This document shows positions 1-7,085 of a stretch of DNA of 24,910 bases, in pieces. Position numbers and translations under genes: made by a program. Numbering within the stretch: the stretch's first letter is position 1; each line of letters opens with the position of its first letter. The notes beneath the pieces are model-generated. The model made no database searches and was not told the origin of the DNA. It worked only from the letters and a program-made list of their open reading frames with translations. The DNA comes from Pelomonas sp963992225 (GTDB taxonomy: Bacteria; Pseudomonadota; Gammaproteobacteria; Burkholderiales; Burkholderiaceae_C): contig CAXDTK010000042.1 in the NCBI GenBank assembly GCA_963992225.1, positions 1 to 24,910 on the forward strand. Direction: 5' to 3'.

Positions 1-318
1 GTGTTGGCCTGGGGGCTGGGATTGATGTTTGCTGCGGCGTTCTCGGTGATCACCGATCAGTCGTTGCTGTTTGCCGTGACGGCGGGGCTGCTGGTGGTGT
101 CGCTCGTGTTCTTTCACGACCGACTCGACCTTGCGTATGCCGGGCACATGGTTGTGCTGGGCGCCTTGATCGAGTACGTCGGCGTCCATTCAGGGCAATG
201 GTTCTATCCCGTCGACGTGCCTGGAGGAGTGCCGCCGTGGTTCGTCACCATGTGGGGAGGCATCGGCCTCTTCTTCCGTCGTTTGGTGCTGCCCTGGATG
301 GGGCCGTCACGCGTTTGA
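1..318 (+). CDS. Small integral membrane protein of unknown function, probably truncated at the window edge
   Basis: The frame is open from the first base and ends with TGA at 316-318, giving 105 visible residues. It opens on a GTG, but nothing upstream is visible, so the true start may lie outside the window. The protein is hydrophobic, with about three membrane segments (residues 1-18, 21-38 and 45-62) and a last hydrophobic stretch near 80-98. The conspicuous part is the segment with GVHSGQWFYP followed by GGVPPWFVTMWGG, rich in Trp, Gly and Pro, which looks like a conserved family signature. I do not recognise the family and assign no function. The gene converges on the oxidase gene with 29 bases between the stop codons, so it is not part of the EPS operon. 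No terminator is evident in the gap. Confidence 0.6.
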   Translation: MLAWGLGLMFAAAFSVITDQSLLFAVTAGLLVVSLVFFHDRLDLAYAGHMVVLGALIEYVGVHSGQWFYPVDVPGGVPPWFVTMWGGIGLFFRRLVLPWMGPSRV

Positions 319-347
319 AGCGTGATCTTTCGCCACCTGACTGCGGT

Positions 348-1961
348 TCAGTGCCTCGGTGCGTAACGCCCGGGTGCAAGCAAATCGTCCGGATCGAGGG
401 CCTGGCGCAGCCGCGACACCAACTGTGCGCTGGAGGATTGGCGCTCGATATGGGCCGCCTGGCTCTGGACATGCAAACGGTAGGGATAGAACCCCAGCGG
501 TCGACCCGCTGCGATGAGGTGCTCCAGCCCAGTCGCCGCCGTGGCGCTGGCGTCCGGATCGCGCTTGTCAAACAGCAGCGGCACGGTACTGTCAAACAGT
601 CGGTCGCCCTGGCTGGTCAGCGTGATGAGGGGTTCCAGCCCAAGCGCCGGCAACTCCTGTTTTGCGAAATTCACGAACCGCCTGACGTCCGTGGGCCGCA
701 TCGGAATCAGCGGTGCGTACCACAGCAAGCCGCAGCCGTCGCGTGCGGGATCGCGGCCTTCGGCAGGTTGAGGCAGTCGGGCGCGCCAGTAGGCCAACGG
801 CATCGCGGTTTCATTCGGGCGTCCTTGCACCAACTCAAGGGAGGCGTTCAGGGTGGCTGCGGTCCGACTCAGCTTCTCGCCCATCGCGCCCGGAATCCGG
901 CGAGCCAAGGTCGATAGCCAGCCGGCCTGCGTAGGCGACAGGAAGAGCAGCCGGCTGGCCAGGCCCTTGAGCGCCTGGCGGATTTCCCTTTGTGCGGCGT
1001 GTACCACGCGCTTGCGGCCGTAGAGGGTGGCAAAGCCGGTCCACGGCGCGACCTGGTAGGCGCGTCCGAGCGACTCGACCAACTGTGCCGGCATCAGGCC
1101 GCGGGCATCGAGCTCATCGGCTGCCGGGTAGGGTGCGGTCATCGCCAGCACCCGATGCCGGTTCATCAGGTTGACGCCGCCCAATACGCCCGGCAGTTGG
1201 CTGAGCAGGCGCTGCACTTGCTGGACCGTCGGCTCCAGCAGGCTGTCGTCCATGAGACTGAACAGACAGACCTTGACGCACTCGGGTCGGGGCGCGAGCG
1301 CGATGGTCGCCCGGGTGACGATGCCGAAGCCGCTTTGCGTGAACAGTCCGTCCACATAAGGCCCGATGCCCCACTTGAACAGCCGGGCCAGTTCGTCGTT
1401 GCCCGCCTCGCGCAGCGCGCTGCGGTAAACGCTGCCATCGGCCAGCACCGCTTCCAGGTCCGTGACGGCGCCGAAGTGGTCGACATGCGGCGTGATCCCA
1501 TAGCCGCGCTCCAGTGCATTGGCCAACACGCTGCAACTGGGGCCCGCGCCGGTGACCGGCACCATGTGGTCGTGGCCATGCTGATTTAGATAGCTTGCCA
1601 GCATCTGCTGGGTTACGCCGGGCTCCACGGTCACGACGCCCAGCGCCGGGTCGAAGTCCAGAATGCCGCGCAGGTCGCCGAGATCCACGATCGCGCTCCC
1701 TTCCGCCGTGGGCTGGGCCGTGCCGTATCCCCAGTTGTGGCCGGTGCTGATCGGGTGGATCGCCACGCGGTGCCTCTTCGCGATGCGCACCAGTTCAGGC
1801 AGCTGACCCGCGTCCGAGACCTGCAGCACCAGGGATATCGACTGCTCGTGACGGCGGGTGTCGTCCTGGTAGCGCGGTGGGACCCCGTCGCCGGTCAATA
1901 CCCGTTCGGCTCCTAGCAACTGGCGCCATTCATCGATTGCGGCATGCTCGGGCAGGGGCAT
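348..1961 (-). CDS. FAD-binding oxidase/dehydrogenase of the vanillyl-alcohol oxidase / 4-cresol dehydrogenase type
   Basis: This 537-residue flavoprotein has an N-terminal PCMH-type FAD-binding domain. The FAD loop is at residues 69-80 (HPISTGHNWGYG), VTVEPGV follows near 111-117, and ERGYGITPHVDHFG lies at 151-164. That last motif resembles the 4-phenol oxidising subgroup (vanillyl-alcohol oxidase, eugenol oxidase, p-cresol dehydrogenase). The C-terminal part ends in DPDDLLAPGRYAP, the usual end of these enzymes. Family members oxidise para-substituted phenols; the substrate here cannot be told from sequence. I chose the ATG at 1961 because GGAGG lies about 8 bases upstream. An upstream in-frame ATG at 2054 would add 31 poor residues and place the candidate promoter inside the gene. 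There is no signal peptide, so it is probably cytoplasmic. It is divergent from the EPS operon and a functional link is unproven. Confidence 0.85.
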   Translation of the reverse strand: MPLPEHAAIDEWRQLLGAERVLTGDGVPPRYQDDTRRHEQSISLVLQVSDAGQLPELVRIAKRHRVAIHPISTGHNWGYGTAQPTAEGSAIVDLGDLRGILDFDPALGVVTVEPGVTQQMLASYLNQHGHDHMVPVTGAGPSCSVLANALERGYGITPHVDHFGAVTDLEAVLADGSVYRSALREAGNDELARLFKWGIGPYVDGLFTQSGFGIVTRATIALAPRPECVKVCLFSLMDDSLLEPTVQQVQRLLSQLPGVLGGVNLMNRHRVLAMTAPYPAADELDARGLMPAQLVESLGRAYQVAPWTGFATLYGRKRVVHAAQREIRQALKGLASRLLFLSPTQAGWLSTLARRIPGAMGEKLSRTAATLNASLELVQGRPNETAMPLAYWRARLPQPAEGRDPARDGCGLLWYAPLIPMRPTDVRRFVNFAKQELPALGLEPLITLTSQGDRLFDSTVPLLFDKRDPDASATAATGLEHLIAAGRPLGFYPYRLHVQSQAAHIERQSSSAQLVSRLRQALDPDDLLAPGRYAPRH

Positions 1962-1991
1962 TGACGGATCCTCCGTGCAGTATGTGGCGGT

Positions 1992-2020
1992 GTTATTTAC
2001 CGCATCGTTCGCATTGTCAT
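1992..2020 (-). promoter_or_regulatory. Candidate sigma-70 promoter of the flavoprotein oxidase gene
   Basis: Read on the minus strand, ATGACA (2015-2020; 5 of 6 matches to TTGACA) is followed after 17 bases by AATAAC (1992-1997; 4 of 6 matches to TATAAT). Transcription would begin near 1985, leaving a leader of about 25 bases with the GGAGG ribosome site before the ATG at 1961. The spacing is ideal, but the call rests on inspection only. Confidence 0.4.
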
Positions 2021-2040
2021 TCACTCGGGGGGAGGGCGTC

Positions 2041-2068
2041 TTGAGGTGCCCCATCCCTGTGGCATCAT
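2041..2068 (+). promoter_or_regulatory. Weak candidate promoter of the EPS operon
   Basis: TTGAGG (2041-2046) and CATCAT (2063-2068) are separated by 16 bases, each matching 4 of 6 consensus positions for the housekeeping sigma factor. It is the best plus-strand candidate I see in the divergent region 1962-2172. It would give a leader of roughly 100 bases that contains the three inverted repeats at 2086-2141. I looked for a sigma-54 (GG-N10-GC) site, since some XrtA systems use RpoN regulation, and found no convincing one. Confidence 0.22.
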
Positions 2069-2085
2069 GCCCGGCTCTATCAGAT

Positions 2086-2141
2086 CACGCGGTTGCGTGA
2101 GGCTGCGCCGCCAGCCATGGGGCACATGGCGCCAGCGTGCC
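2086..2141 (+). promoter_or_regulatory. Structured leader: three consecutive inverted repeats ahead of the EPS operon
   Basis: Three stem-loops follow each other. The first is CACGC/GCGTG (2086-2090 with 2095-2099, 4-base loop). The second is GGCTG/CAGCC (2101-2105 with 2112-2116, 6-base loop). The third is GGCAC/GTGCC (2121-2125 with 2137-2141), whose interior contains the palindrome TGGCGCCA. They lie just upstream of the first operon gene. The sequence does not match any riboswitch consensus I know. A protein-binding site or an RNA element are both possible. Confidence 0.3.
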
Positions 2142-2172
2142 GCCGGCCAATGGGAACACTTTGGAGTCGCCT

Positions 2173-2817
2173 GTGAAATTTCTGTCCATGTTGAGGGCCT
2201 GTGTTCTGCCGCGCAGGGTGCTGGGCCTGTGCGGAGCGGCGCTGCTGCTGTCCGGTTGCGCGACCTTCACCTCGTCCAGCGTGCCTCCCGCACCGACCAC
2301 GGTGGACTCCAGCGATTACAGCTACGTCATTGGCGCGGGCGATAACCTGAACATCATGGTCTGGCGCAATCCCGAGCTGTCCATGGCCGTGCCGGTGCGC
2401 CCGGACGGCAAGATCGCCGCGCCGCTGGTTGACGAGATCGTCGTGCAAGGCAAGACCTCGGTGCAGGTGGCCCGCGAGGTCGAGAAGCAGTTGGGCAAGT
2501 ATGTCCGTGACCCGGTCGTCACCGTGATCGTGACGAGCTTCGTCGGCCCGTACAGCGAACAGATCCGGGTGGTGGGTGAAGCGGCCAAGCCCCAGTTCCT
2601 TCCCTACAAGCAGAAGATGACGGTGCTGGACGTGATGATTGCCGTGGGTGGTCTAACCGATTTCGCGGCTGGCAACAGCGCCACCATCCTGCGCACCGCC
2701 GAAGGCAACAAGCAGTACGCGGTGCGGCTGAAGGATCTGATCAAGCGGGGTGACGTCTCGGCGAACGTCGAGATGAGGCCCGGTGACATCCTCATCATCC
2801 CGCAAAGCCTGTTCTGA
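2173..2817 (+). CDS. Polysaccharide export outer-membrane lipoprotein (Wza-like, XrtA/PEP-CTERM-associated)
   Basis: From a GTG start this protein has 214 residues. It begins with a lipoprotein signal peptide: positive residues at 14-15, a hydrophobic stretch, and lipobox LSGC with the lipidated Cys at 29. A polysaccharide export (Poly_export) domain starts near residue 49 (YSYVIGAGD) and is followed by an SLBB-type domain with VVGEAAKPQFLPY. It ends in MRPGDILIIP. The size and order match the small XrtA-associated export proteins (TIGR03027 type) rather than full-length Wza. It should form the outer-membrane part of the export channel. I chose GTG 2173 because GGAG (2163-2166) sits 6 bases upstream and the signal peptide then begins normally. 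An ATG at 2137 is in frame but lies inside an inverted repeat. It is the first gene of the operon. Confidence 0.88.
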   Translation: MKFLSMLRACVLPRRVLGLCGAALLLSGCATFTSSSVPPAPTTVDSSDYSYVIGAGDNLNIMVWRNPELSMAVPVRPDGKIAAPLVDEIVVQGKTSVQVAREVEKQLGKYVRDPVVTVIVTSFVGPYSEQIRVVGEAAKPQFLPYKQKMTVLDVMIAVGGLTDFAAGNSATILRTAEGNKQYAVRLKDLIKRGDVSANVEMRPGDILIIPQSLF

Positions 2818-2823
2818 CCTACG

Positions 2824-2849
2824 GCGCGGAACGCCAGCCCGCGCTTTTT
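2824..2849 (+). terminator. Intrinsic terminator-like hairpin (possible attenuator) inside the EPS operon
   Basis: A perfect 6-bp GC stem, GCGCGG (2824-2829) with CCGCGC (2839-2844) and a 9-base loop, is followed at once by TTTTT (2845-2849). This is the classical layout of a factor-independent terminator, although the stem is short. It lies 7 bases after the lipoprotein stop codon and 32 bases before the chain-length gene. Because the downstream genes clearly belong to the same locus, partial termination is more likely than full termination. Confidence 0.5.
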
Positions 2850-2881
2850 CCTCCCGATTGATATAGACGAGACCGTTTCCG

Positions 2882-4474
2882 ATGGAAGTGCTTATCGCCC
2901 AGTTGCTGGTCATCGTCCGGCGGATGTGGAAGTACCGCTGGGTCGGCTTGATCGTCGCCTGGGTGGCCGGGGTGGTAGGCGCGGTGGTGGTGTTCGTGCT
3001 ACCTGACCGCTACGAGGCAAGCGCGCGCATCTACGTCGACACGCAATCCATCCTGAAGCCGCTGATGTCGGGTCTGGCCGTGCAGCCGAATATCGAACAG
3101 CAAGTGACGATGCTGAGCCGCACGCTGATCAGCCGGCCCAATGTCGAGAAGCTGGTCCGGATGGCGGATCTCGACCTGAAGACGCAGTCCAAGGCGCAGC
3201 AGGAAGCCACCATCGAGACGGTCACGAGCAACCTCTCCATCCAGAGCAGCGGTCGCGACAATCTGTACATCCTGGGCTATCGCGACAGCGACCCCGAGAC
3301 GGCGAAGCGTGTCGTGCAGTCGCTGGTATCGATCTTCGTGGAGTCCAGCCTGGGCGCATCCCGCAAGGACAGCTCCACCGCAACGACCTTCATCAACGAG
3401 CAGATCAAGTCCTATGAGGCCAAGCTGGAGGAGGCCGAGACGCGGTTGAAGGAATTCCGGCTCAAGAACATCTCCAGCATGGCGGGCGACGGCAAGGACG
3501 CGGCGGCACGCATCTCCGAGATGAGCGCGCAGTTGGAGCGTGCGCGACTGGAACTGCGTGAGGCTGTCAATGCACGCGACGCGGCAAAGGCGCAACTGGA
3601 TGACGAGAAGGCCCGTGGCGGTGCGCTGACGACTCAGCAAAGCCTGCTGCAAGAATCCAATACCGCGGTCAGCACGCCCGAGCTTGATGCTCGGCTGGCT
3701 GAGCAGCGGCGCAATCTCGACGCGCTGTTGCAGCGCTACACCGAGCAGCACCCTGACATTGTGACGACGCGCAAGCTCATCAAGGACCTCGAGGAGCAGA
3801 AGAAGCGTGAGATGGCCGAGCTGCGCAAAGCAGCCATGGCCACGCCTTCGGTCTACGCGGGCGCAGGGGGCGGTGGCAACCTGGCCACTCAGGAAATGGT
3901 CCGCCTGCTGGCGACTGCGGAGGTTCAGGTTGCCGCACTGCGTGCTCGCGTCGATGAGTACTCCGGGCGCTACGCGCAGGCCTTGTCCGCCATGAAGACG
4001 GCGCCGCAGATCGAGGCGGAAGCCGCCCAGCTCAACCGCGACTACGCGATCCACAAGAAAAACTACGAAGACCTGGTGCAGCGGCGCGAGCAGGCTTCCA
4101 TTTCCGGCGATCTCGATGTCGCGTCGGGCGTTGCCGATTTCCGCGTCATCGACCCGCCGCGGGCCAATCCCAAGCCGGTGGCGCCCAACCGCTTGCTGCT
4201 GCTGGCCGGTGCCATGGCTGCGGCGCTCGGCATTGGCTTCTTCACGACGTTCGCGGCCAGCCAGCTGCGTCCGGTCTTCCATGACGCTGATGACCTGCGC
4301 GCTCGGGTGGAGCTGCCCATCCTCGGCGTAGTGACCCGCCTTGTCACGGAAGCGGACCGGGCTCGCCAGCGCGTGGACCTGATTCGCTTCTCTGCGGGCG
4401 CGGGGGGGTTGTTGGTGATGTTCGCCATCGCATTGACGGTCTTGGCCGTGCAACTCAGCCGGCAGGTGGTTTGA
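2882..4474 (+). CDS. Polysaccharide chain-length determinant protein (Wzz/GumC-like, XrtA-associated)
   Basis: This 530-residue inner-membrane protein has an N-terminal membrane segment (about 20-40). A periplasmic Wzz-type domain follows, beginning RYEASARIYVDT, a pattern usual for polysaccharide co-polymerases. A long coiled-coil region (about 165-400) is rich in Glu, Lys, Arg and Gln. A second membrane segment lies at about 438-458 after a Pro-rich motif (PKPVAPN), and there is an extra hydrophobic segment near 506-525. The extra C-terminal helix fits the XrtA-associated family (TIGR03007 type). It lacks the fused kinase domain of Wzc; that domain is encoded separately by the next gene, one base downstream. 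It would set polymer length and link the kinase to the outer-membrane exporter. No strong ribosome site precedes the ATG. Confidence 0.9.
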   Translation: MEVLIAQLLVIVRRMWKYRWVGLIVAWVAGVVGAVVVFVLPDRYEASARIYVDTQSILKPLMSGLAVQPNIEQQVTMLSRTLISRPNVEKLVRMADLDLKTQSKAQQEATIETVTSNLSIQSSGRDNLYILGYRDSDPETAKRVVQSLVSIFVESSLGASRKDSSTATTFINEQIKSYEAKLEEAETRLKEFRLKNISSMAGDGKDAAARISEMSAQLERARLELREAVNARDAAKAQLDDEKARGGALTTQQSLLQESNTAVSTPELDARLAEQRRNLDALLQRYTEQHPDIVTTRKLIKDLEEQKKREMAELRKAAMATPSVYAGAGGGGNLATQEMVRLLATAEVQVAALRARVDEYSGRYAQALSAMKTAPQIEAEAAQLNRDYAIHKKNYEDLVQRREQASISGDLDVASGVADFRVIDPPRANPKPVAPNRLLLLAGAMAAALGIGFFTTFAASQLRPVFHDADDLRARVELPILGVVTRLVTEADRARQRVDLIRFSAGAGGLLVMFAIALTVLAVQLSRQVV

Positions 4475-4475
4475 C

Positions 4476-5465
4476 ATGACGAGTTTGATCGAACAGGCCG
4501 CCCAGCGGCTCGAGCAACTGCGGCAGGCGGGCGTGGTGCTACCGGGCGACGAGCCGGGCCTGCCGGTCGCCGAGACGCGTTCCGCGTCGCCCGAGGTTCC
4601 GGCCGCTGCGGCGGCTCCCGCGCCAACAGCGGTGACATCGCGGCGCCCGACAGTCGGCATTTCCGTTGAGGAAGACGGCCACCACCCGTCGTCCAAGCGG
4701 GTGGAGCTGGACGTCGTGGCGCTGGCCGCCCAGGGCTTCCTGATGCCCCACGCGCCGCGTTCGCAGACGGGAGACCAGTACCGCGTCATCAAGCGGCCGC
4801 TCATCAAGAACGCGATGGGCAAGGGTGCGGCCACGATCAATCACGCCAACCTGCTGATGGTGACTAGCGCGCTGGCGGGTGAGGGCAAGAGCTTCACGTC
4901 GATCAACCTGGCGCTGAGCATTGCGGCCGAACTCGACAACACCGTGATGCTGGTGGACGCCGACGTGGCCAGGCCCTCGGTGCTGCGCATGCTGGGCCTG
5001 CCGCAAGGGCCCGGCCTGCTGGACGTGCTGGAGGAGCGCGTGGACATGTCCGAGGTGCTGCTGCGCACCAACGTCGAGAAGTTGACCATCCTGCCCAGCG
5101 GCACCCCGCACCCGCGCGCCACCGAGTTGCTGGCCAGCGACGCCATGAGCCATCTGCTCGATGACATGGCCAAGCGCTACCCGGACCGCATCATCATCTT
5201 CGATTCGCCGCCGCTGCTGCTGACCACCGAATCGCGGGTGCTGGCTTCGCACATGGGGCAGATCATCGTGGTGGTGCATGCCGAGAAGACGGCGCAGAGC
5301 GCGGTCCAGCAGGCCCTGGCCACCATCGAGAGCTGCCCGGTGAAGATGATGGTGCTCAACCAGGCCAGCCCCAATGCCGCCGGCGGTTATGGCTACGGCT
5401 ATGGCTACGGATATGGCTACGGATACGGCTACGGCTATGGCAGCAATGACTCGGCGCAGAGCTGA
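4476..5465 (+). CDS. Bacterial tyrosine autokinase (BY-kinase) of the XrtA EPS system
   Basis: This 329-residue cytoplasmic kinase of the CpsD/CapB/Wzc type controls polymer assembly by autophosphorylating a C-terminal tyrosine cluster. An Ala/Pro-rich N-terminal region (about 1-90) is followed by the P-loop ATPase core. Walker A is GEGKS at 135-139, Walker A' is LVDAD at 159-163 followed by VARPS, and Walker B is IIIFDSPP with Asp243. The C-terminus consists of nine Tyr-Gly repeats (305-322) and then SNDSAQS. Such tails usually have several Tyr residues, but a perfect dipeptide repeat is striking. AGGTGG (4464-4469) lies 6 bases before the ATG. The gene overlaps the next by 20 bases. It matches the XrtA-associated kinase family (TIGR03018 type). 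Confidence 0.92.
   Translation: MTSLIEQAAQRLEQLRQAGVVLPGDEPGLPVAETRSASPEVPAAAAAPAPTAVTSRRPTVGISVEEDGHHPSSKRVELDVVALAAQGFLMPHAPRSQTGDQYRVIKRPLIKNAMGKGAATINHANLLMVTSALAGEGKSFTSINLALSIAAELDNTVMLVDADVARPSVLRMLGLPQGPGLLDVLEERVDMSEVLLRTNVEKLTILPSGTPHPRATELLASDAMSHLLDDMAKRYPDRIIIFDSPPLLLTTESRVLASHMGQIIVVVHAEKTAQSAVQQALATIESCPVKMMVLNQASPNAAGGYGYGYGYGYGYGYGYGYGSNDSAQS
5388..5441 (+). repeat. Hexanucleotide tandem repeat encoding (Tyr-Gly)9
   Basis: Nine imperfect copies of TAYGGM encode the alternating Tyr-Gly tail of the kinase. The unit length of 6 means gains or losses of units would keep the frame and alter only the number of tyrosines. TAT and TAC alternate in part, so the copies are not identical, which lowers slippage but does not exclude it. 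Confidence 0.9.
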
Positions 5466-7002
5466 GCCGCGCTGCCTCGCGTTTGCACTGGCCGCCGTCG
5501 CGCTGGCCGCGCATGCCCAGCAGGGCGATGCGCCGGGCCAGACGGGTGGCGGTCTCAGCGTGCAGCCGCGCGTCAGCCTCATGCAGACCTGGACGGACAA
5601 CCTGGGGCTGGACGACCAGAACAAGGACGGCGCGCTGATCACGACGCTGTCGCCGGGCATCCGTGTCTCCAGCAACACGGCCAGGCTGCGCGGCAGCCTG
5701 GACTATTCGCTCCACGGCATCGCCTATCTGAAGTCCGACCAGGCCTCGCATGTGCAGAACGCGCTGATGGCCAATCTGCAGTCCGAACTGGTCGACCGCA
5801 CGCTGTTCGTCGACCTGCGCGCCAACATCGGCCAGCAGAATTTGTCGGCGTTCGGCCGGCAGAGCGCGCCGACGCTGGGCTCGCAGGGCGCCGTCTCCAA
5901 CCTGGTCAATGAGAACCAGCGCGAGACCGGTTCGCTGATGGTGTCGCCGTCGCTGCGTGGCCAGTTGGCCGGCGTGGCGACCTACGAGTTGCGGGGCGAT
6001 TTCACCCGTACCGAGACCCGCGGCTCCGATATCGGCGACAGCCGCGCGACCGGCGCCTTGCTGCGCATCAACCAGGCCCAGGCGGGCCTGCTGTCCTGGT
6101 GGTTGCAGGCCAACGCCCAGCGGACCCGCTCCGCCGCGTCCGCAGCCACCTCCGCCACCAACCGCAACGAGTCGCTCAGGTTGGGCTTGAACTACCGGCC
6201 CGACCCGGACTGGGCGTTCAGCGCCAACGTGGGCCAGGAGCGCAGCGACTACCTGGGCAATGGTACGAACAACGGCGCCACGGCCGGCGTGACGGCGGAC
6301 TGGACGCCGACGCCCCGCACGCGCGTCGGGGCGAACTACCAGCACCACGAGTTCGGGGACAGCCATGGCCTGACGTTCGAGCACCGCATGGCGCGCTCGG
6401 TCTGGCGCCTGTCCGACACCCGCACGGTCACGCTGGGCAACACCGGTGCCCTGGGCGGCGTGCGCAGCAACTACGACCAGTTCTTCCTGCTGTTCGCGTC
6501 GCTCGAGCCCGACCCGGTCAAGCGCGATGCGCTGGTGCGTGGCTACCTGCAGTCGCAGGGCCTGTCGCCCGACGCCCCGGCGGCCGGTGGCTTCCTGTCC
6601 ACCGGTCCCAGCCAGCTGCGCAATCAGATGCTGAGCTTCACGCTGCAGGGCGTGCGCAGCACATTTTCGGCGCAGGTCGGGCGTTCCATCACCAGCCGGC
6701 TCGGCAGCAACGTCAACCAGGGCGACTTGGCCAACACCTCGCGCATCGAGCAGCGTTCCTATTCGCTGTCGGCCAGCCACCAGCTGACGCCCATGTCGGG
6801 CATCTCGCTGGTGGCATCCCGCCAGGAGACGACCGGCGACCTTGGCAGCCAGTCCGCGCGGCTGAGCAGCCTGGTCGCCAACTGGAACGGCCGCCTCGGC
6901 CCCTGGCTCAGCGTTCAGCTTGGCGGTCGCCACACCCGCTTCGAAGGTGTCACGCCCTACACCGAGAATGCGATCTACGCCAACCTGACCCAACAGTTCT
7001 GA
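5446..7002 (+). CDS. Outer-membrane beta-barrel protein, XrtA/PEP-CTERM system-associated
   Basis: From the ATG at 5446 the protein has 518 residues. It has a Sec signal peptide (Arg3-5, hydrophobic 11-22, AHA cleavage site near 24). A long region follows with alternating polar and hydrophobic strands, many Gly, Asn, Gln, Arg and Ser, and almost no Cys. It ends in IYANLTQQF, with the terminal Phe typical of outer-membrane barrels recognised by BamA. The family (TIGR03016 type) is conserved in XrtA EPS loci; its exact role is unknown, but an export porin is a reasonable inference. In-frame ATGs from 5374 on exist but would add residues encoded by the kinase's repeat and spoil the signal peptide. 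The start overlaps the kinase gene by 20 bases without a clear ribosome site, suggesting translational coupling. Confidence 0.85.
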   Translation: MTRRRAEPRCLAFALAAVALAAHAQQGDAPGQTGGGLSVQPRVSLMQTWTDNLGLDDQNKDGALITTLSPGIRVSSNTARLRGSLDYSLHGIAYLKSDQASHVQNALMANLQSELVDRTLFVDLRANIGQQNLSAFGRQSAPTLGSQGAVSNLVNENQRETGSLMVSPSLRGQLAGVATYELRGDFTRTETRGSDIGDSRATGALLRINQAQAGLLSWWLQANAQRTRSAASAATSATNRNESLRLGLNYRPDPDWAFSANVGQERSDYLGNGTNNGATAGVTADWTPTPRTRVGANYQHHEFGDSHGLTFEHRMARSVWRLSDTRTVTLGNTGALGGVRSNYDQFFLLFASLEPDPVKRDALVRGYLQSQGLSPDAPAAGGFLSTGPSQLRNQMLSFTLQGVRSTFSAQVGRSITSRLGSNVNQGDLANTSRIEQRSYSLSASHQLTPMSGISLVASRQETTGDLGSQSARLSSLVANWNGRLGPWLSVQLGGRHTRFEGVTPYTENAIYANLTQQF

Positions 7003-7030
7003 CATGAAGCAAGTGCCAGGTTTCCTCCGA

Positions 7031-7057
7031 CCGACGCCCGTGATCCGGGCGCGTCGG
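7031..7057 (+). other. Strong GC-rich hairpin between the barrel and ATPase genes
   Basis: CCGACGCCCG (7031-7040) pairs with CGGGCGCGTCGG (7046-7057) around the loop TGATC, with a 2-base bulge. No T-run follows, so it is not a standard terminator. It fills the centre of the 83-base gap 7003-7085. It may act in mRNA stability or processing, or bind a protein. Confidence 0.5.
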
Positions 7058-7085
7058 TGGCCGCTGGCGACCGGGTGCCCACGAC

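Noticed and set aside
1962..2054. N-terminal extension of the oxidase to the ATG at 2054
   Set aside because: The extension is Asn/Thr-rich without family similarity, overlaps the candidate promoter, and the internal ATG at 1961 has a strong GGAGG site.
2137..2172. ATG at 2137 as start of the export lipoprotein
   Set aside because: It lacks a ribosome site, lies in an inverted-repeat arm, and would add 12 residues before a normal lipoprotein signal peptide that begins at the GTG at 2173 with GGAG upstream.
2999..4840. 613-residue minus-strand ORF
   Set aside because: It is antisense to the chain-length protein and kinase genes, which have intact family features; a long frame is expected by chance at this GC content.
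5356..7005. 549-residue minus-strand ORF
   Set aside because: It is antisense to the beta-barrel gene, which has a signal peptide and a terminal Phe; the antisense protein shows no domain or ribosome site.
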